This document shows positions 45,675 through 57,990 of a stretch of DNA of 64,000 nucleotides, one piece after another. A program made the translations under genes and the position numbers. The notes beneath the pieces are model-generated. The model was not told the origin of the DNA and ran no database searches. It saw nothing but the letters and a program-made list of their open reading frames with translations. Every line of letters begins with the position of its first letter. Position 1 is the first letter of the stretch. The DNA comes from Neonectria sp. B-13 (Eukaryota > Ascomycota > Sordariomycetes > Hypocreales > Nectriaceae): the NCBI GenBank assembly GCA_002682825.1, contig NOKP01000002.1:4157378-4221377 (forward strand). The letters are read 5' to 3'.

Positions 45675-46132
45675 CTGCGAGGGCACGAGGGCACGAGGGC
45701 GCGAGGGCGTTTGGTGCACCATTCATTGTACGAATATCATGCCAGCCACGAGATGATGAAGCTCAATCCGGACCCGACCCGGCCAAGATCACGGGGCCGT
45801 GCGGATTAATGTCGAATCGCGTAGACTCTAGCACTGTGCAGGCTGCCACAGCACAACCCGAATTCATGAGCCCCGCAGTCCAAAAATCCACCCGCCATGC
45901 CCCGCCAGCTGTGTGTCTTGACACACGATAGACGACATCAGCATCATCGCCGTTGTACGTTATACGTATGTCCCCAGCGCTGGGCCCCGACGACCGCGAT
46001 CGCGACACCGACACCGACACCGACATCGAGCCCAACACTAGATAACGCCGAGATCGCCTTCCACCCGTGTCGTCCTCTCACCACCATCGGCACCGGCTCT
46101 CCTGGACATGCATTGGCCCTCGTAGCGCCACC
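45675..46132. other. Upstream region of SRP72 with two tandem repeats
   Basis: A (GAGGGCAC)n-like repeat starts directly after the stop codon (about 45678-45709), and CGACAC units run at about 46001-46027. The region contains the SRP72 promoter and the 3' flank of the unknown gene. Confidence 0.5.
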
Positions 46133-48125
46133 ATGCCTCAAGACCCTGCCGCCGCCCTCAGCGCCCTGCTGCGGGCGTCCTCCATCCAAGACCATGATGA
46201 GATCCTCAAGGCTGCCAACGCCGCTATCAAGGTCAACAAGAGCGACTTCGTAAGCCAGCACACCCGCATAGTCGCCCTCCTCAAGCTCGACCGCTTCGAC
46301 GACGCCCTGCGCGCCATCGCCGAAGGTGGCACCAAGCTCAACGCATTATGTGTCCTCGAGCAAGCCTATGGGCTCTACAAGAGCGGCAAGCTGGACGAGG
46401 CCACCGCTATCCTCCAGTCCGTCGGCCTCGCAAAGAGGAGCTTCGGTCATGTGGCTGCTCAGGTCGCCTACCGCGCTGAGCGCTTCGACGATGCTCGCGC
46501 CATCTACAGTCGGCTCCTCGATGCCGACGACGACACTGACGAGGAAAACGACCTCAGCATCAACATTCGCGCTGCCGCTGCACAGTCCGAGTGGATGGGG
46601 TATTCTTTCATGAATCCCCCGCCTACCCAAGAGTCCGACGGTTTCGAAATTTGCTACAACGCTGCCTGTGCTTGTATCGCCCGCGGCTCCCTTGACGATG
46701 CTGCCAACCTATTGCAACGTGCCATCAGACTCTGCGATGCTTCCGACGACCTCAACGAGAAGGACAAGGAAGCTGAGATGCGTCCTATCCTGGCCCAGCA
46801 GGCATACGTCTATGCCAAGACGGGCAAGTTCAAGGAGGCGCTCGACCTGTACAGGCCGCTAGCCGGAGCAGAGTGCGTTCTACTCAACTACACCCGCACA
46901 CCCCCAAGCCAATTACTAACTATGGCCACGATATAGTGATGATGACCCTGACCTCATAGCCATAGCTCGGAATAACCTCCTGGCGATGGAGCCCAATTCC
47001 GAGAATCCTTATGTACTACAGAGGAAGCTTGCCATGTTGGCAGACAACGAGAAAACCTCTAAGCTTTTCAAACACCAGTCAAACATTCTCCGCCGCAACA
47101 ACCTTGTTGTTAGCCTCCAGGCATCCAAAGCCCCTGGTGTCAAGGCTCGTACCGCGGCTCTCCTTGGAGAAATAGACCATCCCACCACCTCCGCCGATAT
47201 CAACATCCTCTCCGTCCTCAATGCCGCTGCCAGTGCTGAAGGGGCCACTGGGAAGCAGCTGATTCGAAACCTCCAGGCCCTAGCGACCAAGAGACCCAAC
47301 GATGTTGGTCTTGTCCTGACCATCATTCAGATCCAACTTGACGACGGCCATGCCGGCTCAGCTCTGTCCATCTTGGAGTCATTCCTGCAACGTCTCGAGA
47401 ATGACGAGGCGGCCACCACCCATGACGTTCGGTTCTCCCCTGGCCTCGTCGCCCTTGTCGTTGCTCTGAATCGATCGCAAGGACGAGAGTCGTCTGCCAA
47501 GGCAGAGCTTGTGAAGGCCGCGACACATTGGCAAACCCGTTCCACGAGCCCTGCTTCCTCGCTCCTGGAAGAGGCTGGCGTCGAGCTCATGAAGTCATCA
47601 AACCCTCAAGACTTACAACTGGCTGGAACTTGCTTCCAGAGGTTGTTTAGCGAGCAGCAGGGCTCGGATATCGCGTCCGCTGGTCTGGTCGCATGCCTAG
47701 CCCCCTCCAACCTTGAGGCCGTTCAGCATCATCTTGACAACCTTCCCCCGGTTGAGGCCTTGATCGAAGGAGTGGACGTCAAATCACTTCTTGACGCCGG
47801 CGTGGCCACCGCCGCCAAGCCTGCGCAGGCTGGTAAACGACCTGCAACTCAAGAACCTAGCGACAAGCCCAAGAAGCGGCGCAGAAAGATAAGACTGCCT
47901 AAGACCTTCGTAGAAGGCACCAAACCCGACCCCGAGCGTTGGCTGCCCCTGAGGGACCGGTCCTCGTACCGGCCCAAGGGCAAGAAGGGAAAGAAGAAGG
48001 CCGGCGAGACCCAGGGAGGCGTCGTCAAGGAGGAGGAGACGCTGGAGCTGGTCGGCGGCGGAGGTGTCAAGGTGGAAAAGGCGCCTCCACCAAACTCCAA
48101 GAAGAAGAAGAAGGGCAAGAAATAG
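46133..48125 (+). CDS. SRP72: Signal recognition particle subunit SRP72
   Basis: Exons 46133-46872 and 46937-48125 give 642 residues. TPR-like helical repeats fill the first 500 residues (LEQAYGLYKSGKLDEATAIL, ICYNAACACIARGSLDDAA, AYVYAKTGKFKEALDLY). The C-terminus has the diagnostic 7S-RNA-binding motif, DPERWLPLRDRSSYRPKGKK, flanked by Lys-rich stretches, and ends in a Lys run. SRP72 binds SRP68 and the 7S RNA in the particle that delivers ribosomes making secretory proteins to the ER. Length and layout match fungal orthologs. It converges on the Sec7-GEF gene, with about 500 bp between stops. Confidence 0.95.
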
Positions 48126-48632
48126 GACTTTGCATTCGTGCCGGTCCCCCCCCAAAGGGTGTCGTCGTGGTGCCGACCAAGAAATAGAGCAGAGAAGACA
48201 AAGAAAAAATGTGAAGTTTTTTTTAATTTGAGACTTCTTCCTTTGAGATGCAACCTCGCGACACTTGGTTCAACAAGATGAGGGCAAAATGACAGTGATG
48301 GAATTCTACGCTGACTTTTTAGTGCTCCGCCATACTCACGAGGTCCCCTTCCCCCTAAAGAAGAACAAGATGAAAGGAAGAATGGCCAAGGGAGACTGAA
48401 GAAAAAAACAAATCTAGAAACATGTCCTCATCGAGCCGGCCCGCGGTCTGCGTCTCGTGAAAAGATTACACGGCCTAGAGCCTTTTTGCTCTCAGGGGCC
48501 TCTGTCCCTTTTTCATCCCTTGCAGAACAAACCATGCCAAAATGCTCTCTGCTCTTGTGTTGCGGTCCATTCCCAACAAACGCTAAATAACACACAAATA
48601 TATGTCCACAACCAAGCAACCGTCTAGGAACA
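48126..48632. other. Convergent 3' region, SRP72 / Sec7 GEF
   Basis: About 500 bp between two converging stops, with A/T-rich DNA around 48200-48240 and 48390-48420. Nothing else is seen. Confidence 0.45.
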
Positions 48633-51600
48633 TCATGCGTCCACTGCCTGGACGGGGCGGTTGGGCAGCTGCTCTACATCTTGGAGCGATTCTTGGTCCG
48701 AGTCGCGCCTCTCCAGGTCGTCTCGAGTGCCGCTACGTCCCCTTGGGTCGTCCGCGTCATCCTTTTCTTCGTCCGAGTCTGTCTCGATGGGCGGCAGCGG
48801 GCTCCTGCGCCCGTCTGAGAAGCTCACAGCAACCTCGCTGTCCGTGTCCGAGGGGATCGTCAGTCTCCCACCGACCGAGACACTTCTAGCTGCCTGGGCG
48901 GACGAGTACTTTCGATGAAGTTGCCGGAAGCTCCGAGCCGTGGCGGTGCTCGCACTTGCTGCCGACTCTCTGCGTTCTTTTGGCTCCAGCGGATCTCCAA
49001 CGACTGAGTAAAAGTCGTCCTCGCTCAGGGCGGGAGAAAGGGGCGGTTCTTCCTGCTGTTGTGCTTGCTTCCGCGCCCGAATCTTCTCATCCTGTGACAT
49101 GTTTTGCAGTTCGCTGCCAAAGTTGATGACAGAGGCCTTCTTCCCGTGAACCACAAAACTTCCTGTTCCTCTTGCTAGCCTGGCTTCTCGACCTTCGTCT
49201 TCTCCTGCTCCATTCAGGGCCACCTCCTTGCCCTTCCTGCTGCTGCGGTGGTGCGAGAGATGCCCGGCACCCTCTCTAAGGGTGCGCTGAAGACTTCGTC
49301 GGATCTTGCTTCGCTCAAGTTTGTCCTTGTCCATGGACGTGGCGCGATCGCCCGCTTCCCCGCCTGTTGAAGTTATAGTCTTATCAGACGGGTCCCTGCT
49401 TGGTCTCGATTCTAGGAGACCCGCTTGCTCCAGCAAATTCCGTTCTTCGGCATCCGGGTCGTCAGGATCCCTTTGTTCATTCCGCTTCGATGATATCCTG
49501 GATCCTTCATCTTGGGAGGACAGTGGCGGCCTAACGTGATGAGGAGTAGAGGTGACCGACTGTACAGGAGACGCTGCAATACTTGAAATCGAGCCATGTC
49601 TCGTGCTTGCGGCCTCGTGTCGTACAAAGGAGAGATCCCGAGAACTATGCCGATGGCGTGTGGCGCTCTGGGGAGGGGTTTGGAACACCTGGTCAAGCGG
49701 CGAATCAAGACTTTCTCCTAGTTCGGATGGGCTAGGGACATGCGCCAATTGAGGCTCTGTGGGTGTTCGAGGCAGAGTATCTGTTCCAGAGTGGTGTGTC
49801 GACCTCGACCCTCTACGGGTGGTGACTGCACGAGGTGTGGGTGATCCGGTTCGGGCATGAGAGTGCCGATTCGATTGTTGCTTGGTGGGGGTGAAAGCAG
49901 TCGAGCTCACTGTCGGGTGCTCGTCTTCAAGGTCCTGAACCAGAATATCACGGTGGCATTTTTCTTTCCAGATGCCCATGCGCGTCCACTTCAACTGCGC
50001 AGATATCCGAGCTGCTGCTGATATGAGCTGATCTCGGGTCTTTGGCTGAATGGGCGCCATTATCTGAAGATGGCGGGCATTCCTAAGCTGATCATCAAGC
50101 TGCTTTTGGCACTCGTGAAGCTTCTCCTCTGCTTCTGCGATCTTTAGTTGCATCACGTCTCGCCGAGCGACTGAGATGTCTTCGGCCATCTTGTGATCAA
50201 TCCGACTGCGAGAAATAGACACAAGCCCAGTCGGGGTTTGAACCAGCTGCGACGCATCGGAGCTATCAAGCCGCCTCATTCCGCGACGTCCTTGACCGTC
50301 ATAGTTGCCGCCAATGACTCCACGCATCCTGACACCCGTGGTGCTGAAGGCGGCAGCGTAGTTGAGCTTGGCCAGCCAATCGTCCAACTCTTCCTCGTTG
50401 TCAGCCAGCAGAACTTCCTCTAGGCCACCTTGCCGCACATAGACGAAGGCGTTTTTGTGCTTCTTGTAGGTCGTGTCAAGAAGAGCCACAGCACCGTGAG
50501 TAGACATGAGTGCGTCTGGCTTGAATTCCTCCAAGGGCGGGTTGAATATCAAGGGGATTCCGTCATGACCTGCCTTGATGTGGTTGTCGTACTGGTGTAT
50601 CAGGGATTTGACCCAACCAGTGTTTCGGAAGAAGTATAGCTGGGCTCCTGTAAGAATAGCGCCCCATTCCTGCCATGGCGAGCGTGTTTTTCTTTTCTTG
50701 ATGTCTTTTCTCCATAAGAGCCCGACTTTGGTGACTTTGATATCCACTATTCCAGGATGGGCCTCCTGGGGATTTGTCGCTGTCTGCTCCGACATGAAGG
50801 CATCAGGGCGTGATCTGGCCGACACAATTTGCAAAACGCCAGTTCTAAAGAAGGTCTTTTGCAAATCCTTTAGATCTAGGCGGCTCGCAGAACCCATGTA
50901 GTTGTAGTGGTCGTCGAGGTCCATGGCATCCTTCAGATTTGGGCGCAGAGAATCTAGGCTTCCGTCAATAATCAAAGTATATGGATCAATTGGCTCCTTG
51001 GTTGTTCTTCTAGGAGGTTCAACGGTAGTAGCGGAAAGAAGAGGTTTGCGCCTGGACTTGTGAGAACCAAACCGATCGCCGGTGATTTCAAAGTCGTCCT
51101 CGACATGAATAAAAGGGGTATATGTGATGTTGTCGTAAAAGCATTCTAAAATGTCGTCAAAGATACCCTCCCCACGAGTGTTCTTCAGGTAATCGGGTTT
51201 TTGCATCTTGTGCTTGTTGTTCTTGTTGAATACATCGGTGTGAAGGATGAGAAGTGAAAAGGCAATAAAGTATGCTTGGTCTGGAGAGGCATAGATGCCA
51301 GGATTACACTCGTGGTAACGATTTGCGAAAGATTGGAGGAAACGGTCGATCTGCTGTGTCTCTTTGGGGAGCTCGGCCTCCATCAATAGCTTACGTATAG
51401 CCATGTCCATTGGATCGCCAAAGAAACTGAAGCTACGCATGTAACTCCTGAGAACGGATGCCATGAAAGGATCTACGCTCTTGGACAGTGTGGCAGCGAT
51501 GATTCCTCGACTGCCTACCTCCTCGACTCGAGCCAGGTACTTGGCAGCAGACTCGTCGTCGCGACGATCCGGTAGAATTATCGACTCCCTGGCCAGCTGA

Positions 51601-52839
51601 AGCGAGTTGTTCTTGGATCCGATTGAGCCAGGGGTGGTTGGAGTCAGCGTCCCCTGCCGGCTCAGTTCGGAATTCTGCCGCAATCGACTCAGCCCGAACA
51701 AATCGCCGAAACTCTTTCGGCCAGTGGACGAAGATGTCCGAGTCGTCGGGGGGAGGAGATGGTCGTCTGTTGAGTCTCGCCCCATGGAGCTCATGGTAGA
51801 TGACCTCCCTCTCAAGAGATTAGCTCTAGTTGGCGAAGAAGCTCCCGATTGCGATCCTCCAGGGGCGAACAAGGCGGCGGCAGGTGACTGGTGGAGTTTC
51901 GGGGTATGGTCGCTTTTCCCCGTACCAACGCCGGCAAGCTCCCCCGTGTGCGCGGATGCAGGCCGTGGGGTGGATGATACACCCAGCGACGATGACGAGG
52001 CGATGGCTGGGGGTCGCTTGTTCTTCTGTTGCTGGAGGTGTGCAAGCGGAAACAATGGCTCCGGGGGGTTCCTTCCCCTCCGCAATTTGAAGAACGGAGT
52101 CGTCGGCTTTTTGGGGGTCGTATTGGGGCTCTGATGAGAATGGCCATTGGAGCTAGCATCTGATCTCGAAGACTCGGATTGTCGGTTTGGGGGCGGAGTG
52201 AGGACGGTGCCGTTGGGACTGCCGTGGGCGGCATGGGTCGACGGGCGAGGAGATTCAGGTTCTTCCAGAGTGGCGAGCGAGGGTCGACTCCTGTCGTCGG
52301 CGAAAGACTTTCTGAACATCTTCCTGGGCGGGGGGCGGTTGGGTACGGCCTCGTCACGGGGGATGTCGGTCGAGCGACGAAACTTGGCAGCGAGGCTCAT
52401 GCGGGAGGGCTTCTTCCGGGGGCCATTGAACTCGTTGGTAGGGGCGGTGGTGATGATTTCGGGGGCTATTGGTGATGTCAGCAAATTGCATGCAGCGCAG
52501 GGCGGACGGGGGTGAGGTACGTCGCGGGATAGGAGGGGGCTTCTCCGACTGCTGCTTGGCTCGGAGGGACAGCTGGGAATCGGAGGCATTGCGGAACCTC
52601 AGGACGGAAAAGCGACGGTGTTTGTTGGTCTCTTCTTGGATCGGCGGGGAGTCGGGGCGGGAGATGGATGAATCGCGGGTGGGCTGGAGAGCAACAGGGA
52701 CGCCCTCGTGGTCGCTGACGAACTCGGGCAGCGGGAGGGTCGGAGGCGCGTCCATGGTAGGGGAGCTGGGCGCGAAGAGGGTATGGCGGCGCATGTCGGT
52801 CTCACTGGCCATATTGCCACGACGGCGAAGGAAGGGCAT
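48633..52839 (-). CDS. Arf guanine-nucleotide exchange factor with Sec7 and PH domains (Syt1-like)
   Basis: Exons 52521-52839 and 48633-52465 give 1383 residues. A disordered Ser/Pro/Arg-rich N-terminus of about 400 residues precedes the Sec7 domain (about 405-555). This has SFFGDPMDMAIRKLLMEAELP, the catalytic-finger Glu in ELPKETQQIDRFLQ, and AFSLLILHTDVFNKN. A PH domain follows at about 690-815 (VGLLWRKDIKKRKTRSPWQE, GAILTGAQLYFFRNTGW, ending DWLAKLNYAAAF). A short coiled coil (about 880-930) and a long disordered C-terminus complete it. Sec7-PH proteins of this build (yeast Syt1, the PSD group in animals) activate Arf/Arl GTPases at Golgi or plasma membrane. The PH position after Sec7 separates it from the large Gea and Sec7 GEFs. 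Confidence 0.88.
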
Positions 52840-54421
52840 AACAACAACTGATCATGGTACACGGCCAGCCCAAGCGGTCGCGGTCGCGGTCGCGGTCGAG
52901 GTCGACGGTGAAGGGCGGCGTGCGGCGTGGGAGAAGTAGCAGACGTGGGACGTGGGATGCGGACGTAAGTGGACGTATGAGCGACGTAGAGACCTAGGAT
53001 AGGTGGTGGACGTGGACGTGGACGTAGACGTTCGGCGTGGCAGGGCGGCGGCTCTCGATGCAAGCACACCGAGCTAACGGGGTGATCTAGGCGCGACGGA
53101 GACCATTGGGACAGCTTGGGAGAGGTTGAGGGCGGCAGCTGCAAGGGCAGAGGGCCAAGATGGATCGAAGCGACGGTTGACGTCTGCGTATGTCGTCCAA
53201 AAGCTGGCCGTCGTCTGGGTCTGGTTTCGATCTGGCACCGTGATGCAGCAGTGCATTTGCCAAAGTCCCAGCTTTGCCCACCGGCTGGCCAGGGGCTGAC
53301 GGGGCTGGCTGGGACCTGGCTTAGGACCTGACTGGGCCGTTTAGGGGCTTTGATTGGTTCGATGCCCTGAGCAGCGCCCTGTCATACAGTGCCGACCCGC
53401 CGGGTCCCATGTGGCTGGGGGGGTACCTTCGGGGCCCACGGGAAAAGCCTGGCTTGCCCGGTGCCCGCTAGTTCTGATGTGGCTGGCGTACAGTGCATGA
53501 GGCCGGGTTTGCGGGGCCTTGATTTCTCCCTTTTCCTCTTCCTCAACGACGGGCGACGCACATAGTAGTACCCTTTAGATGCCCGGGAGTCCGGTGCCCT
53601 CCGCTAAGGTAGGCGTGTAGACTGGGGCCTCAGCAGTCGGGGGTCTCCTCAAGGACTACTACGTAGAGGGCTGCCTATCTTATTTTTAGTGGTGCAGGAG
53701 CTGGTGGTGTAGGGTTCGGGAGCTGGGGGACAGGTAAGCCCAGCCCGCCCAGCCTCCGCCTCAACGGCCCACCACGCCCACGCTCACGCCCTGAATGGAT
53801 GCCAGCTACAAAAAGCACTGGCGCCTCCCATGCCCGGTACGTTCTCCATCTGGACTGGCAACTGGCCCTGGGAAATTTGAAAACATGGCAGCCTGCAATT
53901 TGGGAGGACCTACCTCACACAGACCGGAGGCGGCGAGGAGGGCGCTTTACTCAGGGCTCTCCCAAGAGTGTGCGCGTCGTCATCTACGTCGTAGGAAGCA
54001 GTAGCACAAGTAGGTAGTAGTTGGTTCCTTGCCCACACTGTGTGCGTGCACGGGCTGGCCAGTGCAATGATGGGAACAGCAAGGCAGCGAGCAAACCTGA
54101 AGCACCTGACTGCGCCCATCGAGGCCGTTGCGCTCCGCGCTCCTGGCAGCTACTACGTACTGTAAGTAATACATAGTACTATTAGTACAGTACAGTACTC
54201 GTACTCCGTACTCCGTACTCCGTAGACCAACCGCAGCACTCGTATTCCATCATCCCTCGTACATACTTCAAGCATCATCATATCTCAGATCCTGGCCCTC
54301 CCTTCGCAGAAAGCCTTATCGCCCTCTGGCTGTTCCCTACCCAGGGTAGGGTGCTTACTGTTCCACCCTCCGCTCCAATCCCAAGTGCCTCTCCATCGAA
54401 CTCCATTGTCCTCTGCCTAGG
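52840..54421. promoter_or_regulatory. Divergent region between the Sec7 GEF and ECM14 genes, with tandem repeats
   Basis: This 1.6 kb has GGTCGC units at about 52876-52900, GGACGT units at about 53007-53029, and AGTAC plus ACTCCGT units at about 54184-54224. A CTAC/AGTAGT-rich stretch lies near 53560-53670, and AAGTAGGTAGTAG at about 54008-54020. No gene is recognised. The promoters of both genes should be here. Confidence 0.5.
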
Positions 54422-56095
54422 ATGAAGCTATCCGTCGCTCGCATCGCAGCATCGTCGCTGCTGCTGCTTCATGCCGTCGATGCTGCCGGCATTGACGCTC
54501 AACGAAACATCGCCAACAACGGCTACCATTCCGCCCCTACCGACAACAACAACAATGCCCGTCTCTTCCCCTTCCTAACCAAACTCCGCGACAGCGCCGT
54601 CGAGTTCGTCTTTGGACGCCATCCCACCAAAGCCGCAACCCAGCCGCCCGTCCTCAACCAGCTCCGCGCCCAATATGCAAACCAACTCGTTCTGCGATTC
54701 AACGTCACCACCGCCGACGAGGAAGGCGCCCTCGCCGATGCCATCGCTCGTCTGTTTCTCGATGTCTGGGCCTTCACTGCCGAATTTGTCGACGTTCGCT
54801 TGCACGCTGATGAGGTTGCGCCTCTCCTCAGCCTCCTCCCCAGATCTCTGCGCGCCGCTCAGTCGACTCTGATCCTCGACTTAGCTGCCGCCGTTTACCA
54901 GTCCCTCCCGGCCGATAACAGTCCTCATCGCCCCGATTCCCAGAATGATGCCCCGGTTCTCGTGGCGCCCCCGTCCTTGGGCGACAACCTCTTCTTCCAG
55001 GACTATCAGCCTCTGCCCGTCGTCGTCCGCTGGATGCGCCTCCTGGAGGCCATGTTTCCAACGTACGTCAACTACATCGCCATCGGCAAGTCGTATGAGG
55101 GGCGTGATATCCCGGCCCTTCGTGTGGGTGTCCCAGACACCGACCCCATGGCTCCCCCGCGGAAGACGATTGTGGTCATGGGTGGCTCTCACGCAAGGGA
55201 ATGGATCTCGACAAGCACCGTCAACTATCTCGCGTGGTCCTTCATCACTTCCTTTGGCAAGGAGCGGATGATAACGAAGCTCCTCGACAAGTTCGACATC
55301 ATCTTCATCCCCATCGCGAACCCCGACGGTTTCGAGTACACCTGGCACATCGATCGTCTGTGGCGGAAGACTAGACAGCAAACCAACCTCCAATTCTGCC
55401 GCGGACTGGATCTCGATCGTGCCTTCGGCTTCGAGTGGGATGGCTCGAGGGTTCAGCGAGATCCCTGCTCCGAGAGCTATGGCGGCGAGAAGCCTTTCCA
55501 GGCCATCGAGGCCGTGCAGATCGCAGACTGGGCACGCAACCAGACGTGGAACAATGTTCGTTTCGTCGGGATAGTGGACCTCCACTCGTACTCGCAGCAA
55601 ATCCTGTTCCCGTACTCATACACATGCTCGATAGACCCGCCAAACCTGGAGAATTTACAAGAGCTCGCAGCCGGTATCGCCAAGTCCATCAGGCTCTCCA
55701 ACGGAGAGTCATATACAGTCACGTCAGCGTGCGAAGGTGCGGTTTCGGCACGGGAGTCAGGCGGCGAGAGGTTTTGGTCTCGCGTGGAGTCCGGCGGGGG
55801 GTCGGCGGTTGACTGGTTCTACCACGAGATGCGCGCACACTTCAGCTATCAGATTAAGCTCCGAGACACTGGCAGCTACGGCTTTTTGCTACCCAAGGAA
55901 CACATCGTCCCGACGGGCGAGGAGATTTTCAACGCCATGAAATACTATGGCGACTACCTCTTGGGCAACAATGGCATCGAGAAATTCCCGGAAAAGGACC
56001 AAGATGTTCACACTTCTGAAGACTCACCTTCGTCTGGTAACGACGGCGAGGCCCCGTTCACGCAGGAACTGAGGAGGAGGAAGCTTCGTCGTTGA
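54422..56095 (+). CDS. ECM14: Secreted inactive metallocarboxypeptidase homolog ECM14 (M14 pseudoenzyme)
   Basis: A single exon of 557 residues. The signal peptide is about residues 1-21 (MKLSVARIAASSLLLLHAVD), followed by a propeptide-like region to about 175 and an M14 carboxypeptidase domain to about 520. Zinc ligands are kept: His257 and Glu260 in GGSHAREWIS, and His388 in VDLHSYS. The substrate-site Arg/Asp regions are also recognisable. At the position of the catalytic glutamate (the ELRDTG of active enzymes) there is IKLRDTG, so Lys479 replaces Glu. This is the known ECM14 signature, and such proteins lack peptidase activity; in yeast the gene affects cell-wall assembly. The C-terminus ends in basic RRRKLRR. 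The single-exon structure is secure. Confidence 0.93.
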   Translation: MKLSVARIAASSLLLLHAVDAAGIDAQRNIANNGYHSAPTDNNNNARLFPFLTKLRDSAVEFVFGRHPTKAATQPPVLNQLRAQYANQLVLRFNVTTADEEGALADAIARLFLDVWAFTAEFVDVRLHADEVAPLLSLLPRSLRAAQSTLILDLAAAVYQSLPADNSPHRPDSQNDAPVLVAPPSLGDNLFFQDYQPLPVVVRWMRLLEAMFPTYVNYIAIGKSYEGRDIPALRVGVPDTDPMAPPRKTIVVMGGSHAREWISTSTVNYLAWSFITSFGKERMITKLLDKFDIIFIPIANPDGFEYTWHIDRLWRKTRQQTNLQFCRGLDLDRAFGFEWDGSRVQRDPCSESYGGEKPFQAIEAVQIADWARNQTWNNVRFVGIVDLHSYSQQILFPYSYTCSIDPPNLENLQELAAGIAKSIRLSNGESYTVTSACEGAVSARESGGERFWSRVESGGGSAVDWFYHEMRAHFSYQIKLRDTGSYGFLLPKEHIVPTGEEIFNAMKYYGDYLLGNNGIEKFPEKDQDVHTSEDSPSSGNDGEAPFTQELRRRKLRR

Positions 56096-56329
56096 AATTG
56101 TTTGGTGAGACACGAAGCCAAGGAGGCGTTGGGATGGTCAAGGCAGCTCATGAGGGAAGCACGAATATGCGGCATGAATTTTTTATTTTTTTTTGGTCAT
56201 TACTACAAGGGCCAACAACGACTCTGGCGTCGACTGGTCTAGGAGCATATATGGTTTGGAAAAGGCGCAGGACTCAATGGGTGGCCTAGTTTCGTTTGGA
56301 TGGAATAATACATGACATTGTTTTCCCAC

Positions 56330-56984
56330 TTATCGGCCCAGAGCAAACATGACGGAGACATAGCCGGCCGTGAACTTGAGACTGGTGTCGAAGAGGAAGG
56401 AGCCGATAGAGCCTCTGAGCGCACGAGTCAGTGGGGAGGGCATCGCCAAGGTTGGGTAGGGAGAGAGGGTACGAACAGCGTGCGTCCCTTGGGCCCCTGG
56501 CCAGATGTATAGCCCAGGGCGTAGACGACGCGGGAGATGGCCCAGCAGCCACCGAGGGTGGCGGCGACGAATGGGTAGCGCAAGCCGGCGACGAGGAGGG
56601 CGCCCAGAAACGAGGTCTGGTTCTCGGTGAAGTTGGCGTGGGCGCGCTGGGCTTTGGGGGAGAATTAGCATATATATGTATGGCATGGCAACCTTGGGAA
56701 GGGGTAGGCGCGGGCAAGCGTGGGAGCATACCGCAGTTGAACTGGTAGGCCTTGGGGTCCTTTTCAGCCAGGTCGTTGCTGGCGTAGGGTATGGGGTACT
56801 TGAGGCCGCTGGCCTTGCGGTACTTGCTGGTGAGGTAGGCGTGGAGGGTGTTGATGAAGAAGGTGGACGTGGCGGCGACGAGGACGAGGCTGCAAATGGG
56901 AGGTTAGACCATGTCTCTTGTGAGTTCTTTGGGTTCCTGGATGACGTACCCGTACTGCTCGGGGAGCTCCAGAGTCCACGACAT
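56330..56984 (-). CDS. Microsomal glutathione S-transferase 3-like MAPEG protein
   Basis: Exons 56950-56984, 56732-56889, 56477-56651 and 56330-56414 give 150 residues, the usual MAPEG length. Four membrane helices are evident. Key features: MSWTLELPEQYG at the start, FNCAQRAHANFTENQTSFL (the MAPEG NxxRAHxNxxE-like motif with the glutathione-site residues), RVVYALGYTSGQGPKGRT, and GSIGSFLF near the end. MAPEG enzymes of the MGST3 type conjugate glutathione to lipid hydroperoxides and electrophiles in ER or outer mitochondrial membranes. The last intron starts GTTCGT. The 3' end lies 234 bp from the ECM14 stop. Confidence 0.9.
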
Positions 56985-57990
56985 GTTGGGCGGTGGTGTG
57001 TTTGGAGGGACGTGAGGACTACCACGTGGTCTTCTGGAGTGGGAGATGAGCGACAGGAGGCGTTGAGTCTAGAGGCGTGGGTAAGGAGGAGGGTTCAGAG
57101 GCGAGATGGAACAGTTGAGAAGAGTCGATGGTGATGGTATCAATTGAGTTTGAGGGGCGTCCGGTTTTAGTATTAATACCTGCGACTCGGGACGTTTGCG
57201 GTTTGCACTCCACAGAGCTCCACTCGACAATATTCGTACTACATACGTACACGGATGAATGCGCAAGTGGTTTTTGAAAAAGCCAAGCTCGATCCCTGGA
57301 ATGCCGACCAGCGCACAGGCCGTTATGCAGACTCCGTCTAGCGGACTTGTGGTTGGTTGCAACGTGTTCCCCCTGAGTCCCTTAGTAGCTTTGCTGGCCA
57401 TCCGTCGGGATGAATGAATGCGACGGAGCCGATGTCCCGGTCTGCGTCGAGGGTCCGGCGGGGAACACGTCCATGACAGCGACGAAGCGGTGCGCGCCAT
57501 CGGCCTCATTGACTAGGTAGGTAGGTACCTAGGTCAGGTAGTTGGCTAACACGGAATAGACCCTCTGCGTGTCCTCTAAATTAGATATTCAGAGAATGAT
57601 TACGCCGTCGTTGTCGTTTGCATGGCGCGTGCGCATCGGTACCCTCCGGACCCAAGATGCGCCGACGGCCCAACTATGCGCCCCGGGAAAAGGGCTTCGG
57701 AAGAGCCTCTGCGTGCCTTGGAGGAATTCGACGCAGTCTCAAAGCCGTCGTCATTTTCCGAGTCGGGATTGGCCATCATCAGAGACGGCGCCGCCCCGGG
57801 TCCCTGCATCCCGACTTCCCCAGATCCCTGGACGCGGGCCGAGCTGCACCCAAACTCCGCATCTCCAGGACCTCAAAACTCCGCAACCTGCAGCTCTGCA
57901 CAACATACCACACACAGCACACAACAGCTGCTGGGCTGATGATCCGCACCATTAAACAGCGCCTGTCTCCTCGGAACCTCAGGCTCACTC
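56985..57990. other. Intergenic region upstream of the MGST3-like gene
   Basis: About 1 kb between the MGST3-like start and the pol X stop, both on the minus strand. An ACTAGGTAGGTAGGTACCTA element lies at 57512-57531. No gene is recognised; open frames from 57620 on belong to the GC-rich 3' flank of the polymerase gene. Confidence 0.45.
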
